From: Sternotherus odoratus
Taxonomy: Eukaryota > Chordata > Testudines > Kinosternidae
Length of the DNA stretch: 64,000 bases
Assembly: GCA_032164245.1 (NCBI GenBank)
Contig: JAVMKO010000002.1
Span: forward strand, 63,149,840 to 63,213,839
Direction of reading: 5' to 3'
Shown here piece by piece: positions 11,572 through 23,962 of this stretch (position 1 is its first letter; each line of letters begins with the position of its first letter). The notes beneath the pieces were generated by a model. It worked only from the letters and a program-made list of their open reading frames with translations. It did no database searches and was not told the origin of the DNA. The translations under genes were made by a program, and so were the position numbers.

Positions 11572-11651
11572 TTTAGTTGGGGTTGGTCCTGCTTTGAGCA
11601 GGGGCTGGACTAGATGACCTCTTGAGGTACCTTCCAACCCTGATATTCTAG
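11572..11651 (+). repeat. CR1/Cry-SINE 3' tail fragment
   Basis: Carries the 'ttggtcctgctttgagcagg..ctggactagatgacctc..ccttccaaccctgatattcta' CR1-type tail. The tail's terminal ATTCTATG motif continues at 11956-11970 on the far side of the next MITE, so the MITE inserted into this tail. Confidence 0.75.
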
Positions 11652-11653
11652 TA

Positions 11654-11953
11654 CAGTAGACTCTCGATTATCCAGGATTGGGTTAACCAGGATGTGGATT
11701 AACCAGGATGTCAAAAAACCTATGCGTAACTCACAGGGCCGGCTCTGGCTTTCTTGCCACCCCACGAACACACACAAAAAAACACCCCACTAGGGCACAG
11801 GGCAGCCAGTGAACCAACACCACCTTCCCCCGGCGCAAGGTGGCTGGTGAATCAACCACCCCTCCCCATATTTCCTATGGATGGTGATTATCCAGGATTT
11901 TATTAACCACGATTAATTTTTTCCTATCATCCTGGATAATCGAGAGTCTACTG
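11654..11953. mobile_element. pogo/Tigger-like MITE (copy 1)
   Basis: Perfect terminal inverted repeat of at least 24 bp starting CAGTAGACTCTCGATTATCC, with TA at both flanks (11652-11653 and 11954-11955). It shares ends and interior ('cacagggccggctctggctt', 'gattatccaggattttatta') with 37604-37886. Confidence 0.9.
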
Positions 11954-11969
11954 TATTCATATTCTATGA

Positions 11970-13536
11970 TCTGTGTCTCAAAGAGTCTCTGAGCTGCGGG
12001 GATGGAGAGTGGGTTAACGGATCTATATGCACAGAACATCTGGAAAACGAACTATAAGGTAAGTGTTCTTTCTTCTTCATGTTTCTGTTTATGTGGTTCC
12101 CACTCATGATGATTAATAAGCAATGTGGTGATTTAGGTGGTGTGTGTTGTATGCTCATTTGAATAGAGACTGTAGGAATGTTCTTCCCACTTGTGCATCT
12201 GCTCTGGAGGGTGGTACTAAGGAATAATAGTTAATAAATCTGGGCACTGAAGACCAAGTCTGCAAATCTCAGCTGACGCATTCTGCTGAGACCCTTGTGA
12301 TCTAGTGGAATGAGAGCAGTTACCCAAACTGGAGGCTGTAGATTATTGACAAAGTAAGTGTGAGCAGGTCTGACTGAGCTCTCCCCTGACATCTAGTGAT
12401 GAGCTGGGGGGAAAGACTTCAGAAACAAATCATGTTTGTGTAGACATGCCTACTCTGCCGAGGTGAGCAGCACGATGGAGCTGCTTTGTCAAAATGATCA
12501 CTTTTGGCTGGTGTTGGGTTACACTTGTTGCTGTTAACTCCAGTTGGCAGAAGGGTTAAATAATACATTTTTTTAGACAGTCTATAATATATCTTGATAA
12601 CCTTTTGTTTAGCCTTTAAAGCACTGCCATGTACAATAAAGAGTCTAGGGGATTTTCTCCAGGTTCTTGTGCTCCTAAGCTAGTATGAGAGAGACCTCCT
12701 ACCATCCAGTGTTTGCAGATTCACTTCATCAGAGGATGAATGAGGTCTTGGAAAAACCACAGATAAGTGTATATACTGGTTAATGTGAAAGTCTGAAATA
12801 TCTTTTGAGATAAATTTGGGATGTGATTGCATAGTTACTCTGTGTGGAAAATTGTACGGAGGACTGGACATAAGTCTTGCATCTCTCTCTGTGCACAGAC
12901 ATGATAGCTACCAAAAATGCCCTTTAATTGAAAAATGGGGGAGTGAGCAAGGTGAAAAAGGATCAATTGGAAGTTCCATTAGTGATTAGAGAACTAAGAT
13001 CAAGTTCCATGAAGGTGGCATATCCTTAATCGGTGGAAAGGTGTGCACCAATCCTTTAAGAAATGTTGTGACTGTAGGATGGGAAATTACCAAAGAACCT
13101 TGAAGAGGAGGATGAAAGTCTAGATGAACTTTGGTTGAACTAAAGAAGCATACTGAATTATTTAAATTATAGTAAATAATCCAGAATTAATAGAACAGCT
13201 GCTTACAGGGGATCAGTCTGTTTCATCTTCATCCATAAGGAAAATCATTTCCAATTAGCAGAGGTATGCTTTCTTGGCTGATGGCTTTCTATGTTCCATA
13301 ATAAATCTCTGGACCATCAGAACATTTTCTATCTGTGGAAGTTAGACAGAGAGTCTCTGTGTCCTGAGGTGAAGAGACTTTGGATCCAGATGGAATCTGA
13401 GAGATTGTTTGGCAGGATATGTTATTGAATGTAGAGTTGCATTAGGTCCAGATACAAAATTTCCATTGCTATGCTAGAGCCACCAGGATCATCTCAGCCC
13501 AGTCTTGTCTCACTTTCCTGAGCACCTTGGGGATTA
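11970..13536. other. no gene seen
   Basis: Non-coding spacer without recognisable repeat ends or exon signals. Confidence 0.35.
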
Positions 13537-13541
13537 GGGAC

Positions 13542-14669
13542 TGTCACGTGACTGAAATAATTTGGGACCCTATAAATCATTGCTGCAACCAGGGTCCTAT
13601 AGTGGCACCAAATCTTATGTACAGGGGGTCATAATGGGTGCCTACAACCCGGTTATGAATGGCTGATTATGAATATGTCAGTGATATGTGTGTATCAATT
13701 TTGTAGTTAGAGCTATAATATTGGCTCTAGACTGTCTGTCTTTGCAAATATTGTGCTCTGCTGGGGAAGAAGATTCCTCAATACTGGGCGTCAGCTTGGC
13801 TTGGGCTGCCTGATGGCCCATTAAGGGACATCAACCACACAATGGACTTTGTATATGCCTGTCCACACCCGAGCTGCTCTAGGAATGTCACTGCCTGGTC
13901 AGAAACTGAATCCTGGAGAGTCTGTGATTGGACCTTGTGACTTGTAAACCTCCATTTTGCAACTGGACTCTGCAAAAAAAGAGGAGGGTCTTGGCCCAGA
14001 AGAGAAAAAACTATAAAGGAAGCACAGCCCTCCATCTTTGTCTTTTACCTCCAGTCTTCAGCCTGCCTTGTTTCCAGCTTTGGATGGAACTTTGCTTCTC
14101 AGGGACCTCTGGACAAAGGTACTGACCCATCTCTGCAGGAGATGCTCTCCAAAGACTTTGATTAAAACCTGCAGTTTATTCTACCACAGCTGCAAGACTG
14201 AACCAAGCGATGTACTATTACTGCATGTAATTGATTTCTTTTAACCATTCTTAACCCTCACCTATACCTTTTTCTTTGTATAATAAACCTTTAGATTTTA
14301 GATTCTAAAGGATTGGCAACAGCGTGATTTGTGGTAAGATCTGATTTGTATATTGACCTGGGTCTGGGGCCTGATTCTTTGGAATTGGGGAGAACCGTTT
14401 TCTTTATTTGGGGGATTGGTTTTCATAACCATTGGTCCCCAGGATAGGTGGCTGCTGGTGGTGATACTGGGGAGCTGGAGTGTCTAAGGGAATTGCTTGT
14501 GTGACTTGTGGTTAGCCAATGGGGCGAAACCAAAGTCTTTTCTGTTTGGCTGGTTTGGTTTGCCTTAGGGTGGAAAAACCCCAGCTTTGGGCTGTAGTTG
14601 CCCCTTTGGAAGCAATCTGTCCTGATCTGACACTCACAGTTAGATCCCACCAGGAACAGCATCGTCACA
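13542..14669 (+). mobile_element. solo LTR of an endogenous retrovirus-like element
   Basis: 1128 bp beginning TGTCACGTGACTG and ending GCATCGTCACA, so it has TG...CA termini. It is flanked by a perfect 5-bp duplication GGGAC (13537-13541 and 14670-14674). A polyadenylation signal AATAAA at 14281 is followed by a GT-rich stretch. No internal gag/pol/env sequence lies on either side, so it is a solo LTR left by recombination. Orientation is taken from the AATAAA. Family assignment is not possible without a database. Confidence 0.85.
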
Positions 14670-14757
14670 GGGACAAAGGAGGAAATGCACAGAGCAGGGA
14701 TCATCAGAAAGACATCTACTAGGGCACCTTGACTCCAACTTCTTTGAGAGCCAAAAC

Positions 14758-15141
14758 CAGAGGTGAAAGTAAAATTTCTCTCTTACCAGTACATAGGAAG
14801 GGGCAGCGTTGCCACACACCCCTCTGCCCCCAGAAGCCAGCCAGCCTCCCTGCGCAACCAGCAGGCCCTTTTAAATCACAGGCCCCGGGGTAACTGCTCC
14901 TTTTACTCCCCCACACCATCCACCGCCCAGTGGGGGCAAAAGGGGCAGAGATGTTAAAGTTCTGCTGCGGCACCACTTCAGGCAGGGTCCTTTAAAGCGC
15001 TGCCACGGCAAAAGGACCCTGCAAACTTTGGCGGTGCTGGAGGCCAGGTTAGTGAATAGGAAGTAGCAGTACGAGCCAGTACAGGCAGTCAGTTTTTACT
15101 GGTACACCATAGTGACCTGTACTGCCTTACTTTCACCCCTG
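14758..15141. mobile_element. hAT-type MITE
   Basis: The termini CAGAGGTGAAAGTAAA and CTTACTTTCACCCCTG are inverted repeats of the CAGGGGTGAAAGTAA type. The flanks GCCAAAAC (14750-14757) and GCCAAACT (15142-15149) look like an 8-bp target duplication with two changes. A short block of its interior ('ggtgctggaggccag.ttagtgaatagg') also occurs alone at 32057-32096. Confidence 0.75.
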
Positions 15142-15671
15142 GCCAAACTGGGATGTTTTGTTGTCCTTGGTTGCAAAAATCTATTTTTAGGAATCCAAAA
15201 GTCTGAAATATTTTTGTTGTACTGTATCCTTTAGGGACCACTGATGAGAAGATGACAGTCTCCGGCTTAGGTGGTCTGCTAATGCATTGGATTCCCCCGG
15301 TTAATGTAGGACGATCAGATCTATGTTGCGCTTGAGGCACCACTCCCATAACAATATGGTCTCTTGACAGAGAGGGCTTGATTTTGCTCCCCTGGTTGAT
15401 TTATATACATATTGAAATGTTGTCTGTCAATTTGTACTGTATGATTTTTTATTAGAGGAAGAAACAATTTGCAGGACAAATTAATTGCTCTCAGTTCCAA
15501 CATATTTATTTAATCTGAATGATCAGCAGGAGTCCATAAATCTGAAATCAACCCAGATATGCTTCCTGGCAGAGGTAAGGCCAGCTTAGATCTGCCACTA
15601 GCCAGCTGCTCTGCTTATTTTACAGGTAGTAAATTAATAAACTCAGCTGCACTGCCCTGGAACTGCTTGAT

Positions 15672-15989
15672 TAATCACAGTGCCTGATTGGCTGCAGGAC
15701 CAGAAACAACAGCGGAGCACTGGCTGCTCAACGCACACAAGCCTGGAGATTCTCTATCTTCCTGTGCTCACCTCACTTCTAGCCCTTCTCCAGCCTAGAC
15801 CTTGCCCTATACCTGGCCTCATTCAAGTTCTCTCAGCCTCATTCCTTCCTCAGAGCCAGCTCTGCTTCTGCCTTCCCTGATTCCAGGTAATCTGGTTCTG
15901 ATCTCTGGGTTTGGCTCTGACTCAACCCTGTTGCTGCTGGGTTTATAAATCAGATTGCTGATCCTGCAGCCAATCAGGCACTATGATTA
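15672..15989. repeat. inverted repeat, 28-bp arms, 262-bp spacer
   Basis: 15672-15699 and 15962-15989 are reverse complements at 27 of 28 positions (core TGCCTGATTGGCTGCAGGA). Probably the ends of a MITE or an inner inverted repeat of a larger element; no target duplication recognised. Confidence 0.75.
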
Positions 15990-16484
15990 AACACTTGAGG
16001 TGCAGGCAAGAGGCAAGACAGAAGGGCCATGCACTGATAATGATCATGTAGTACTTGGAAATGAAGAAACTTCTTGTGTGAATAATATATCACAACATGA
16101 AAATATGCATTTTTATCCCATTATATATAATTGTATTTGGCCAGCATAACCAAATAGCTTGCAGTTATGACACGAAGAGATGCTGAGGAATAAATTTTAT
16201 GGCCAACCAAACCCATTTTCTTTGGTTCTTTTTCTTAGGGGGTTCACTTATAAACTTGCTGGGATCATTCATTCACTGCTGTAATCAAAAGAGGTGATGG
16301 TGATGTCTATGTCTATGGGAGTCCAGTGACATTTTTGTGACTGGTACCTGGGTTTTCCTGATGGTGACTTTGATTATCTGAGAGAGGAGAATAGTCACTT
16401 CACCTTGAATAGTTTCTTGCAATATGTGTTATCTGTTTCACCCTTGTATTTAGCTGTGACATTGAGAAATTTTCTCAAACCTGA

Positions 16485-16575
16485 AGATGAGCTCTGTGTA
16501 AGCTCAAAAGCTTGTCTCTCTCACCAACAAAAATTGGTTCAATAAAAAGATATTATCTTGTCCATCTTGTCTCTC
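16485..16575 (+). repeat. Penelope-like 3' end fragment
   Basis: Contains 'gctctgtgtaagctcaaaagcttgtctctctcaccaacaa..ttggttcaataaaa.gatatta', the familiar turtle Penelope-type tail. A second fragment of this type is at 44560-44640. Confidence 0.5.
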
Positions 16576-16589
16576 CAACAAAAGAGAGA

Positions 16590-17550
16590 GCAGTTCAGGA
16601 ATTATCCTGATATCCACTGTGTTACTAACGGAGATGGCTGAAAAGTTTCTAGGTACCACACTTTTGAGGGGAAAGGCTCAGTGCAATCTCTGTCACCTGC
16701 TTTCTTATCCGTAGGAAGAACTCAGTACCCCAGAAAATGATATCTTCAACATTCTGTGAGCCAGGACTGAGGAAGCTGGCTATAGGCATCCTGGTGCCAG
16801 AGTTTGTCAATGCTGGGTTATGATGAGACTGTTGCCACAGTATCATGTAAGCCCATGTAGAAGGATTCCTTTAGGCTTGGGGCTGTTACAGAGGCAGATC
16901 CCTCCAGTATCACATTCCTTTGAAGAGCAGACTTGCCTACTTCCAGCTGCTTTGATCTGTGGAATTCTGCTCTTTTCTCTCACAGTACCTGGGAAGGTGG
17001 GAAGGTGACCACCTCCAGTCAGAAGATCTAACAGAGCAGGCCTTATCTTTATGGCCAGCAGGGGTAATTGATGGTTCTAATAAACAAGACTTAGAGCTCT
17101 TAGAAGAACAGTGCCTCTTAGGGGATATAGCAATTGGAGTTACCTCACTAGTTTGTGAGGCACTGACAGGCTACGTCCCACGTATTGAGGCCGAGGATCC
17201 CCACCGCTGAGGTTCAGTGTCAGACTGAGATTTCACTGATTTCTCCATCAGGAATAGCATTGTTCTACGCTTGCTTGACTTTTGTAAAAAGTCCTGCAAA
17301 TAGCATACTTTGAAGAAACTTTTTTCCTAAATGAAATAGGCAGAGATAGTGTCGATTTGTGAGGGGAATAGCTGACACAAAGGGCATAAGTTTAATCCTG
17401 GTGATTGAGGATCTAACATAAAGGCTATAGATGGGATTGAAATCCCATTCTGAAGCTCTCTACATTATATATAATTTTAGTAAAGCCAGTGGGTCAACAG
17501 TCAAAACTAACTAAACTAATTAAGTAAACTAAGGAATTTACTCACCTTGT
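16590..17550. other. no gene seen
   Basis: Frames of 62-83 codons occur but lack protein-like features or splice context. Confidence 0.3.
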
Positions 17551-17553
17551 GCA

Positions 17554-17840
17554 GTAACTGAGGTTCTTCCAGATGTGTGTCCCTCTGGGTGCTCCACGAC
17601 AGGTGTCAGTGCATTCTGGCACAATCAATCAGAGATCTACAGCAGCAGTGTCCCTGTGGATTGTGCATGCATGGTAGGTGTCTTTCAGCGCTCTTGGTGC
17701 CTCATCTAGCATGTGAACGACCCACCCCCTCCAGTGCCTTTTCTACTGTAGAGTCCTTACTGCACACTCCAAAGTCGAGTAGAGGAGGATGGGTAATGGA
17801 ACACCCAGAGGGACACACATCTTGAAGAATCTGTTTAACT
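17554..17840. mobile_element. TIR element with GATGTGTGTCCCTCTGGGTG ends
   Basis: The left part (gatgtgtgtccctctgggtg..ccac from 17572) and the right part (acacccagagggacacacat at 17800-17819) are near-perfect inverted repeats. Common turtle-type MITE pattern; superfamily not determined. Confidence 0.7.
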
Positions 17841-17844
17841 AATC

Positions 17845-19425
17845 TACATTTGCTATAGTGTTTTTACAACCAGATGTCCTGAGGTAATCTTACAGCAAGG
17901 CCCTTTTAACCATAAAAAGAAAGATTGGAGGATATTGAAAATGGTAATGTTCATATATCCAAATACAATTGCATCTCTAATTTTGTAATTGAAAAAAACC
18001 CCAAAATATCTCTGTAAAATGTGTAGTGTACTGGTTTTGATCACATGTACATTGCCATGTTTTCATTTTATAAAGTTAAACTTATTCTTATTTCACTGGC
18101 ACTTTCTGTACAGGATTAGCAATGATTAAAAACAATCATGGCAAAGTAATAATTTATACTGTGGAGCATATTGTATTGACTGACTTGGTAAGGGAGCCTA
18201 CATTTCCTCTTCTCTATTGTTCTTTGAGTATGTGTAGTGTCACTGGAGAATTTAGGTAAAATCATTCATGAATAAAACAGACATAAAGCAAAGAATCTTC
18301 TGCAGTAATTTCTTCTACAATGGCATGAGAATCTTTAGAATGCTTTACCAAAATCTGTTGTATATATTATTTAGTTCTTCCCACTAACCAAATGATCTTG
18401 TATCAAAATATGCTACAAGTAAAAACTTCAGTTTCTTTATTCGATAATCTTCAACAGCAATAATGTGAAGTAGTAGTAAATAAACTTTTCCCACTGAAAA
18501 ACTCAAGAAAGTATCAAGAAAACTACATGAATTTTAGACTAGATTTAACTAGATTAAAGATGAATTTAGATGTTATGATAGAGATCTCTGATATTCAGAA
18601 AAATAATCTCTCACTTTATTGGATTTCTTCTCACTTTTCCTTGGAGGGTTATTTTAATAAGAGTTCAGTCTATAATGTATGATCAAGGATGTATGAGAAC
18701 CTCTGCCATGAGTACTTGTGTTGTAGTTGTGCTTATGTCAGTATTCATTTGATTAAAAAAAAATCTTTGCACTCTGTAGCTGAGATGCTTATGGTATGAA
18801 GGCAAGATTGCTTTCTTATGGGACAGTAAAGAGTGAGATCTTGAATCTGTTTTTCAGTACTGAACTCCATCAAATATATAACATTTTTATACCAGAGATC
18901 TTCAGCAAAGAAAGCTTTTACAGCACTACGAAAAGAGAAGACTCATATTCAGATACATCAGCTGCCCCTTGCAGTATTAGAAGAATTTCTAAAGTTGTTT
19001 CTCTTTAACCTGTCTCAGTACATTCCTAATGATAACGCTGAATTTTTACTTCAACCATATAGCAGAGAAATAAAAATTAAAATGTTATTTGCTTATCATA
19101 GGCTTGGGCATAAGGTAAGAGATTCTTGACAATTTTACAACTCTTAGACAAATTCTAAACTATAGAATTTTTTTGACAGACCCCACCAACAGAACTATAC
19201 CTCTGAGGATACCCAAGCCTGTTGTTATTTTCCCATTGTTGTCGTGTTTGATTTAAACTTAAAGACTAGTACAGACAGAGTCTTCTAGTTTTTCTTATAG
19301 TTTTTTTGTTGTTTTTGTTGTTGTTGAGGCTGTCTTTTCCCCGGCTTTTCTTACAACCATTTACCATATCATGGACTGTGGTTGACTATACCAGCCAGGG
19401 GTACAGACTTCCTGATTTCCTAGGG
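17845..19425. other. no gene seen
   Basis: AT-rich non-coding spacer. Confidence 0.35.
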
Positions 19426-19429
19426 GGTT

Positions 19430-19694
19430 CTCAACCCCCCGCTATGCCCTAGGCTCTGCCCCCACTACACCTCTTCCACCAGTCCCCCACCTCACCACTT
19501 CTTGCCCTCTCCCCCTGCCTCTTCCTTCCCCTTCCCCTTCCCCTCCCAGACCTCCTGCATGACACTGAACAGCTGATCCCAGTGGGTGGGAGGCAGAGAA
19601 GCTGAACTTCAGGGCTGCTGGTGGGTTCTGAACACCCACTATTTTGTCCCATGGGTGCTCCAGCTCTGGAGCATCCATGGAGTTGGCACCTGTG
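19430..19694 (-). mobile_element. truncated copy of the 9042-type GC-rich TIR element
   Basis: The right edge (gggtgctccagctctggagcatcc...ggagttggcacctgtg) is the reverse complement of the left terminus of the element at 9042. The rest is C/T-rich. Confidence 0.5.
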
Positions 19695-21590
19695 ATACCA
19701 ACTCTTTAAGCGCGGTATATGAGGGAACAACTCCTGTCCAGTACTACTTTGTTCCAACTTTTCCTGGGACAGGATCACTGATGAGAAGAAGTAGCATTGA
19801 GGGAGCATTCTGAGGTTAGTGAAATGGCCTATGTTCTTGACTGACTTCAGAGCTCAAGGCTAGAGTTGCATTAGCACATTGAGCTTGAAATGGCTGGTTT
19901 GTGGTAGTCCCCAACTGGGCTCTAGCCTAGAAAGCAGGTTGCTGGGAAATGTAATCCCTCCAGTTGGCCAAGTTCATATAATGCTGTTCCGGTAACCCTA
20001 CTGGGAAATAAGGGCGAGTATGAGATCTCTTCTCTTTCACGCCAGCAGGACCCTCTTCATTACCAGTGGGAAGGGAGTGAAGGCAGCATTCTCTGCACTC
20101 AGGACCCCTGAGGGGAAGAGAAAGAAAAAGGAGATGCTCCCAGAAGACACTGGAAGAGGGAGAATTCTGGGAGTCCATGTCTGAAGACAACAGGTAAGAA
20201 GGCTGGTTGTGTGTGTTCCAATATGTATTTTGTTTACACTAGTATTAATTGATTGAATAGTACTTTGTGCATTTTGGAAAGCTAAAGTATCATACTCGGT
20301 ATTTGGAAAGTGATGAGGCATATGTTTTTGTCCACTGCCCCTTGCTTCAGTGAAAGGGACAAATCTAGTGTGCCTCTCTCTGTTGCACTTAGCCTGCTTC
20401 AGTACTGATACTGGTGAATTGCGGTGGAGGGAAGGGCAGAATTCCACACAATACTGGCAGGCAAAACAGATAGTTGGTAGTAAAGTTGGTTGAGAAACAA
20501 AAATAAGTACAAAAATTTTGAAACTGTTTTCATTTCACAGACTTTAAATGGACTAATTTTGTTTTTTTCAATTTTTTTCAGGAAATATAAAAAAAATTGA
20601 TTTTTGGAAAATGAATTTTTTTTTGGGAGGGGGGAGAGAAGTAGGATTTTCAGCCATTTTTTAAAGAAGCCAGAAGAAAAAAATGAAATGCCTCTGATAT
20701 GAAAAAAACAACCTCCAACCAAAAATCAAACCGGCTGATTTTACTTTTTTCTCCTTTTGTTAAAAAAGTTGAATTAAAATATTAAAAGAATTTTTGATTT
20801 AGCAAGAAGGCCACTATTTGATAAACGTTTTTACTCAGATAACTTCAACCATTTGTAGTGGGTAGGTGATGTGACACTGAGAGCACTAGTATTAAATGAT
20901 AGGGAAGCAGAGGGGCTCTTTCAGCACTGAGGTTTATTGTTGGCTAGCAAAGTCAGCCACTGTTTAGAGGAAAACAGGTTAGATGTCACTGTTCAGCATG
21001 CTGTCTTTTCCTGTACATGTGCTGTTTCTTACAGTGGAAGGAAATAGGACAGAACATTTACGTTGTGCTATATTACATTTTACAGAATCACTTAACAGAT
21101 AAAAAGGAACTTTCTATTTTCCCACATGTGTGTACATACATTCATAAGGCCCGATCCAAAGCTAATTGAATAAATGGGAACTTTGCTGTTGCTCATATAT
21201 AGAAAATTGGTATTATATAGCTGTGGAATAGACATTCTTAAAAAGGTAATTAGATGACACTGGGTTTATTACTAACAGACAATTTCTAGCTCCTGGTGTT
21301 AACAATCATATGTTGATCTACTTATTTCTAAATTAGGTAGCTGGGGCACATGTATTTTTAATATTTCTTATTCTCCATACAGATGTTTCTCAGGCAGAAA
21401 CAATGGGTCAGATCCTCAACTCATGTAAGTTTGTGTAGCTCCATTGACTTCATTTAATACACAGACTCATTTTGACTTCATCTTAAAGGCCCAGACAGAG
21501 TTTGCCAGAATCCAAGCAACATACCTTTAAATGGGTAGAGGATTACCCCTAGTTTTGTAAATAATCCTTCCCTGGGCACATGTGGATAAA
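19695..21590. other. non-coding; possible unassigned exon edge at 20190
   Basis: A G/A-rich block ends in a strong donor context (ACAACAG then GTAAGAAGG, 20192). No reading frame or acceptor supports a protein, so it is only a candidate non-coding exon. 20480-20780 is an A/T-homopolymer-rich stretch. 21408-21470 resembles a common amniote palindromic MITE fragment ('ctccattgacttcat'). Confidence 0.3.
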
Positions 21591-22001
21591 CTTAGGCCTT
21601 GTGGATAAACACTGGCACTTTATAGCGCTATAAAGTCGCCAGGAGCACTATATCCTCCTACCCAGCCACACTGGCGAGGCACGTAGAGCGCTATAAGTCC
21701 AAGTTTATAGCGCTACTGGCAATCCACCACCGCACGGGGAATAAGGGCTGTAGCGCTCCCGCTGTAGCGCTACGGCGCGAATGTGGACCTGCAATGCGCA
21801 TTAATTGGCCTTCAGCCTGGCCCATAATTTCCATTCGAGCCACTCCAATCATCACTTTCAAACTCTTTTGTCCTGTTCTCAGGTGACCACACGTCAGACC
21901 CGCCCTTTAAATTTCCAGGGAAATTTGAAAATCCTCTTCCTGTTAGCTCCAGCCATGCATGGAGTGCTCCTCAGGGAATCTTTGCAGGTGACCATTTTGC
22001 C

Positions 22002-22664
22002 ATGACTCCACGTGCCATGCCTCCTCGCAATAGGCGATCCACAGTATGGAGCAATAGCAAGGTGCTGGACCTCATCAGTTGTTGGGGGGAAGAGGCTGTT
22101 CAGTCTCAGCTGTGGTCTAGCCGCAGGAATTATGATGCATATGGCCAGATATCACGGGCCATGATGGAAAGAAGCCATGAGTGGGACACTCTGCAGTGCC
22201 GGGTAAAAGTAAAGGAGCTTAGGAATGCTTATTGCAAAGCCTGCGAGGCAAACGGCTGCTCCAGGGTAGCCCCGGCGACGTGCAGATTTTACAAGGAGCT
22301 GCACACGATACTTGGTGGTGATCCAACATGCACTCCATCAATCACCATGGACACTTCCCAGCCCACCAGTGGGGGGGGGGGAGAGAAGAGGAGGGCGAAG
22401 AGGAGGAGGACGAAGAGAAGGAGGAGGAGGAGGCAGCAGCGGCAGCGACCCAGGGCACGGAGGAGTCCCAGGAGGCATGCAGCCAGGAGCTCTTCTCAAA
22501 CCAGGAGGAGGGCAGCCAGCCGCAGTGTCCGGTGGTTGTGGGGGGCAGGGCAGCAGCAGTGGATTGCACAGGTAAAGCTACTTTTCTATTGGGAAGGCAG
22601 GCAGCTTGGGCGAGGGTGGAAAGGGATGCTTGCATGCTTGCCTACGTGTGGAATAGTGCATTGA
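22002..22664 (+). pseudogene. Harbinger Myb/SANT-like DNA-binding protein, frameshifted
   Basis: The open frame starts near 22002 (MTPRAMPPRNRRSTVWSNSKV). Residues about 14-105 form a trihelix/Myb-SANT-like domain: a first Trp (VWSNSKVLDLI), CWGEEAVQSQL, the helix with DTLQCRVKVKELRNAY, then CRFYKELHTILGG. In Harbinger elements this partner protein binds the transposon ends and brings the transposase to the nucleus. After a run of 11 G (22371-22381) this frame turns into an Arg-rich nonsense tail. The normal acidic tail (EEEGEEEEDEEKEEEE) continues in another frame, ORF 22328-22669, so an indel in the G run has broken the gene. A second coding segment probably lies at 23240-23750. Confidence 0.85.
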
Positions 22665-23025
22665 TGTAGTCTATCACATCGAGTAATCGTCATCAGTGAT
22701 TTCTTCAAAGGTCTCAATAAGAGCGCTTGCAATGCGCCTGCACAGGTTTCTTGGGAGAGCAAGCATGGCCCCCATCCCAGTCATGGCCGCTAGTCCCGGC
22801 CACTGTTCTATGAGGGGTGGGGGGAGCATTGCTGCACAGAGGCAAGCTGCATATGGCCCTGGACAGAAGCCGCATCTCATTAGAATGCCCTCTCTTTCTT
22901 GCTCCGTCACCCGCAGCAGCGAGATATCTTCCAGCACGAACACCTACGGAGAATGTTGCCCTCCTCTCCCCCGAAGTCATAGGACAGCATGGCAGGGAAA
23001 CAATCATTCCCCCTGCATCCGGAGA

Positions 23026-23099
23026 GGCTCTGTTGTTGTCTGTGTGCTCTCTTTGGGACAGGGGCTCTGTTGTTGTCTGTGTGCTCTCTTTGGGACAGG
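23026..23099. repeat. 37-bp tandem duplication
   Basis: Two adjacent copies of a 37-bp unit starting ggctctgttgttgtctgt, period 37 (23026-23062, 23063-23099). It lies inside the putative intron of the Harbinger Myb-like gene. Confidence 0.85.
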
Positions 23100-23239
23100 C
23101 AAACTGGACAGACAAATAGGGAATGGGGGGGAATCATCACCCTGTCTGTTGTGTACAAGGAATCCTTTGTTTATACTGTTTCCTCTTCCTGTCTAGCTTT
23201 GACCTTGAATATGCCATCACTGTTATCACCAGCTGACAG

Positions 23240-23752
23240 GCTGAGGTGACTGAGGAAGAGGCCATGAAAGAGCAAAGAGGATCTAGTACAGCAAGTAATG
23301 CAGCAGTCTGTAACTGAGAATCGAATTGCACAGCAGTGGAGGGAGAATGAGAGCAAGTTGAGGGAGAAGGCGTGCCAGGAGAACACGAGGCACCGGCGGT
23401 AAACCACTGATAAGCTGTTCTCATTACTGCAGCTGTAAGTAGAGACTATGCAGCAGATTGCCACCATTCAGGAGGAGAAGCACTGTGCTCGCTGTCCCCG
23501 TAATCAGTTGCCCCAAACCCTTCCCCTTCTGGCCCTCTGTCCCCTCCAGGGCACTATCATCAGCTATCTGGTTATTATCACCCACAGATGCCTCCAATCC
23601 CGGTGTCTTCACCGCCCAACCCAGGACCCTTATCCACTGCACTCAATCCCTAATAACATGCCTTATTGCCCTCTGGAAATGGGGTTTGAAGGACACAGCA
23701 ACTTGGAGGGCATTGGAGAGTATGAGATCCGGACATACGCCAATCTCTGACT
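23240..23752 (+). pseudogene. possible second exon of the Harbinger Myb-like gene
   Basis: One frame reads EEAMKEQREDLVQQVMQQSVTEN, then RIAQQWRENESKL and, after stops, MQQIATIQEEKHC. This Glu/Gln-rich, coiled-coil-like C-terminal region is typical of the second exon of this partner protein. In-frame stops follow near 23401 and 23431. It ends shortly before an AATAAA-rich stretch (23839-23860). Confidence 0.5.
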
Positions 23753-23962
23753 GACCCCATCCCGCCCCAATCACACCACACCCCACCTCCTTGACACATT
23801 CTTCATAACCTTTTATTTCAGCAACTGAAGTAGCTATTTAATAAATGAATTGTCTTTTTAATAAATGGGTTTCTTTATTCAGAGTACATAGATTATTAAT
23901 GGCTACAGAAAACCAAATGCCTTATCCTATTAAAAGAATGTGCCCTCCCTCTGCACTTCCCA

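Noticed and set aside
22714..23115. 133-codon minus-strand ORF in the Harbinger element
   Set aside because: Antisense to the intron-like region of the Myb-like gene and includes the 37-bp tandem duplication.
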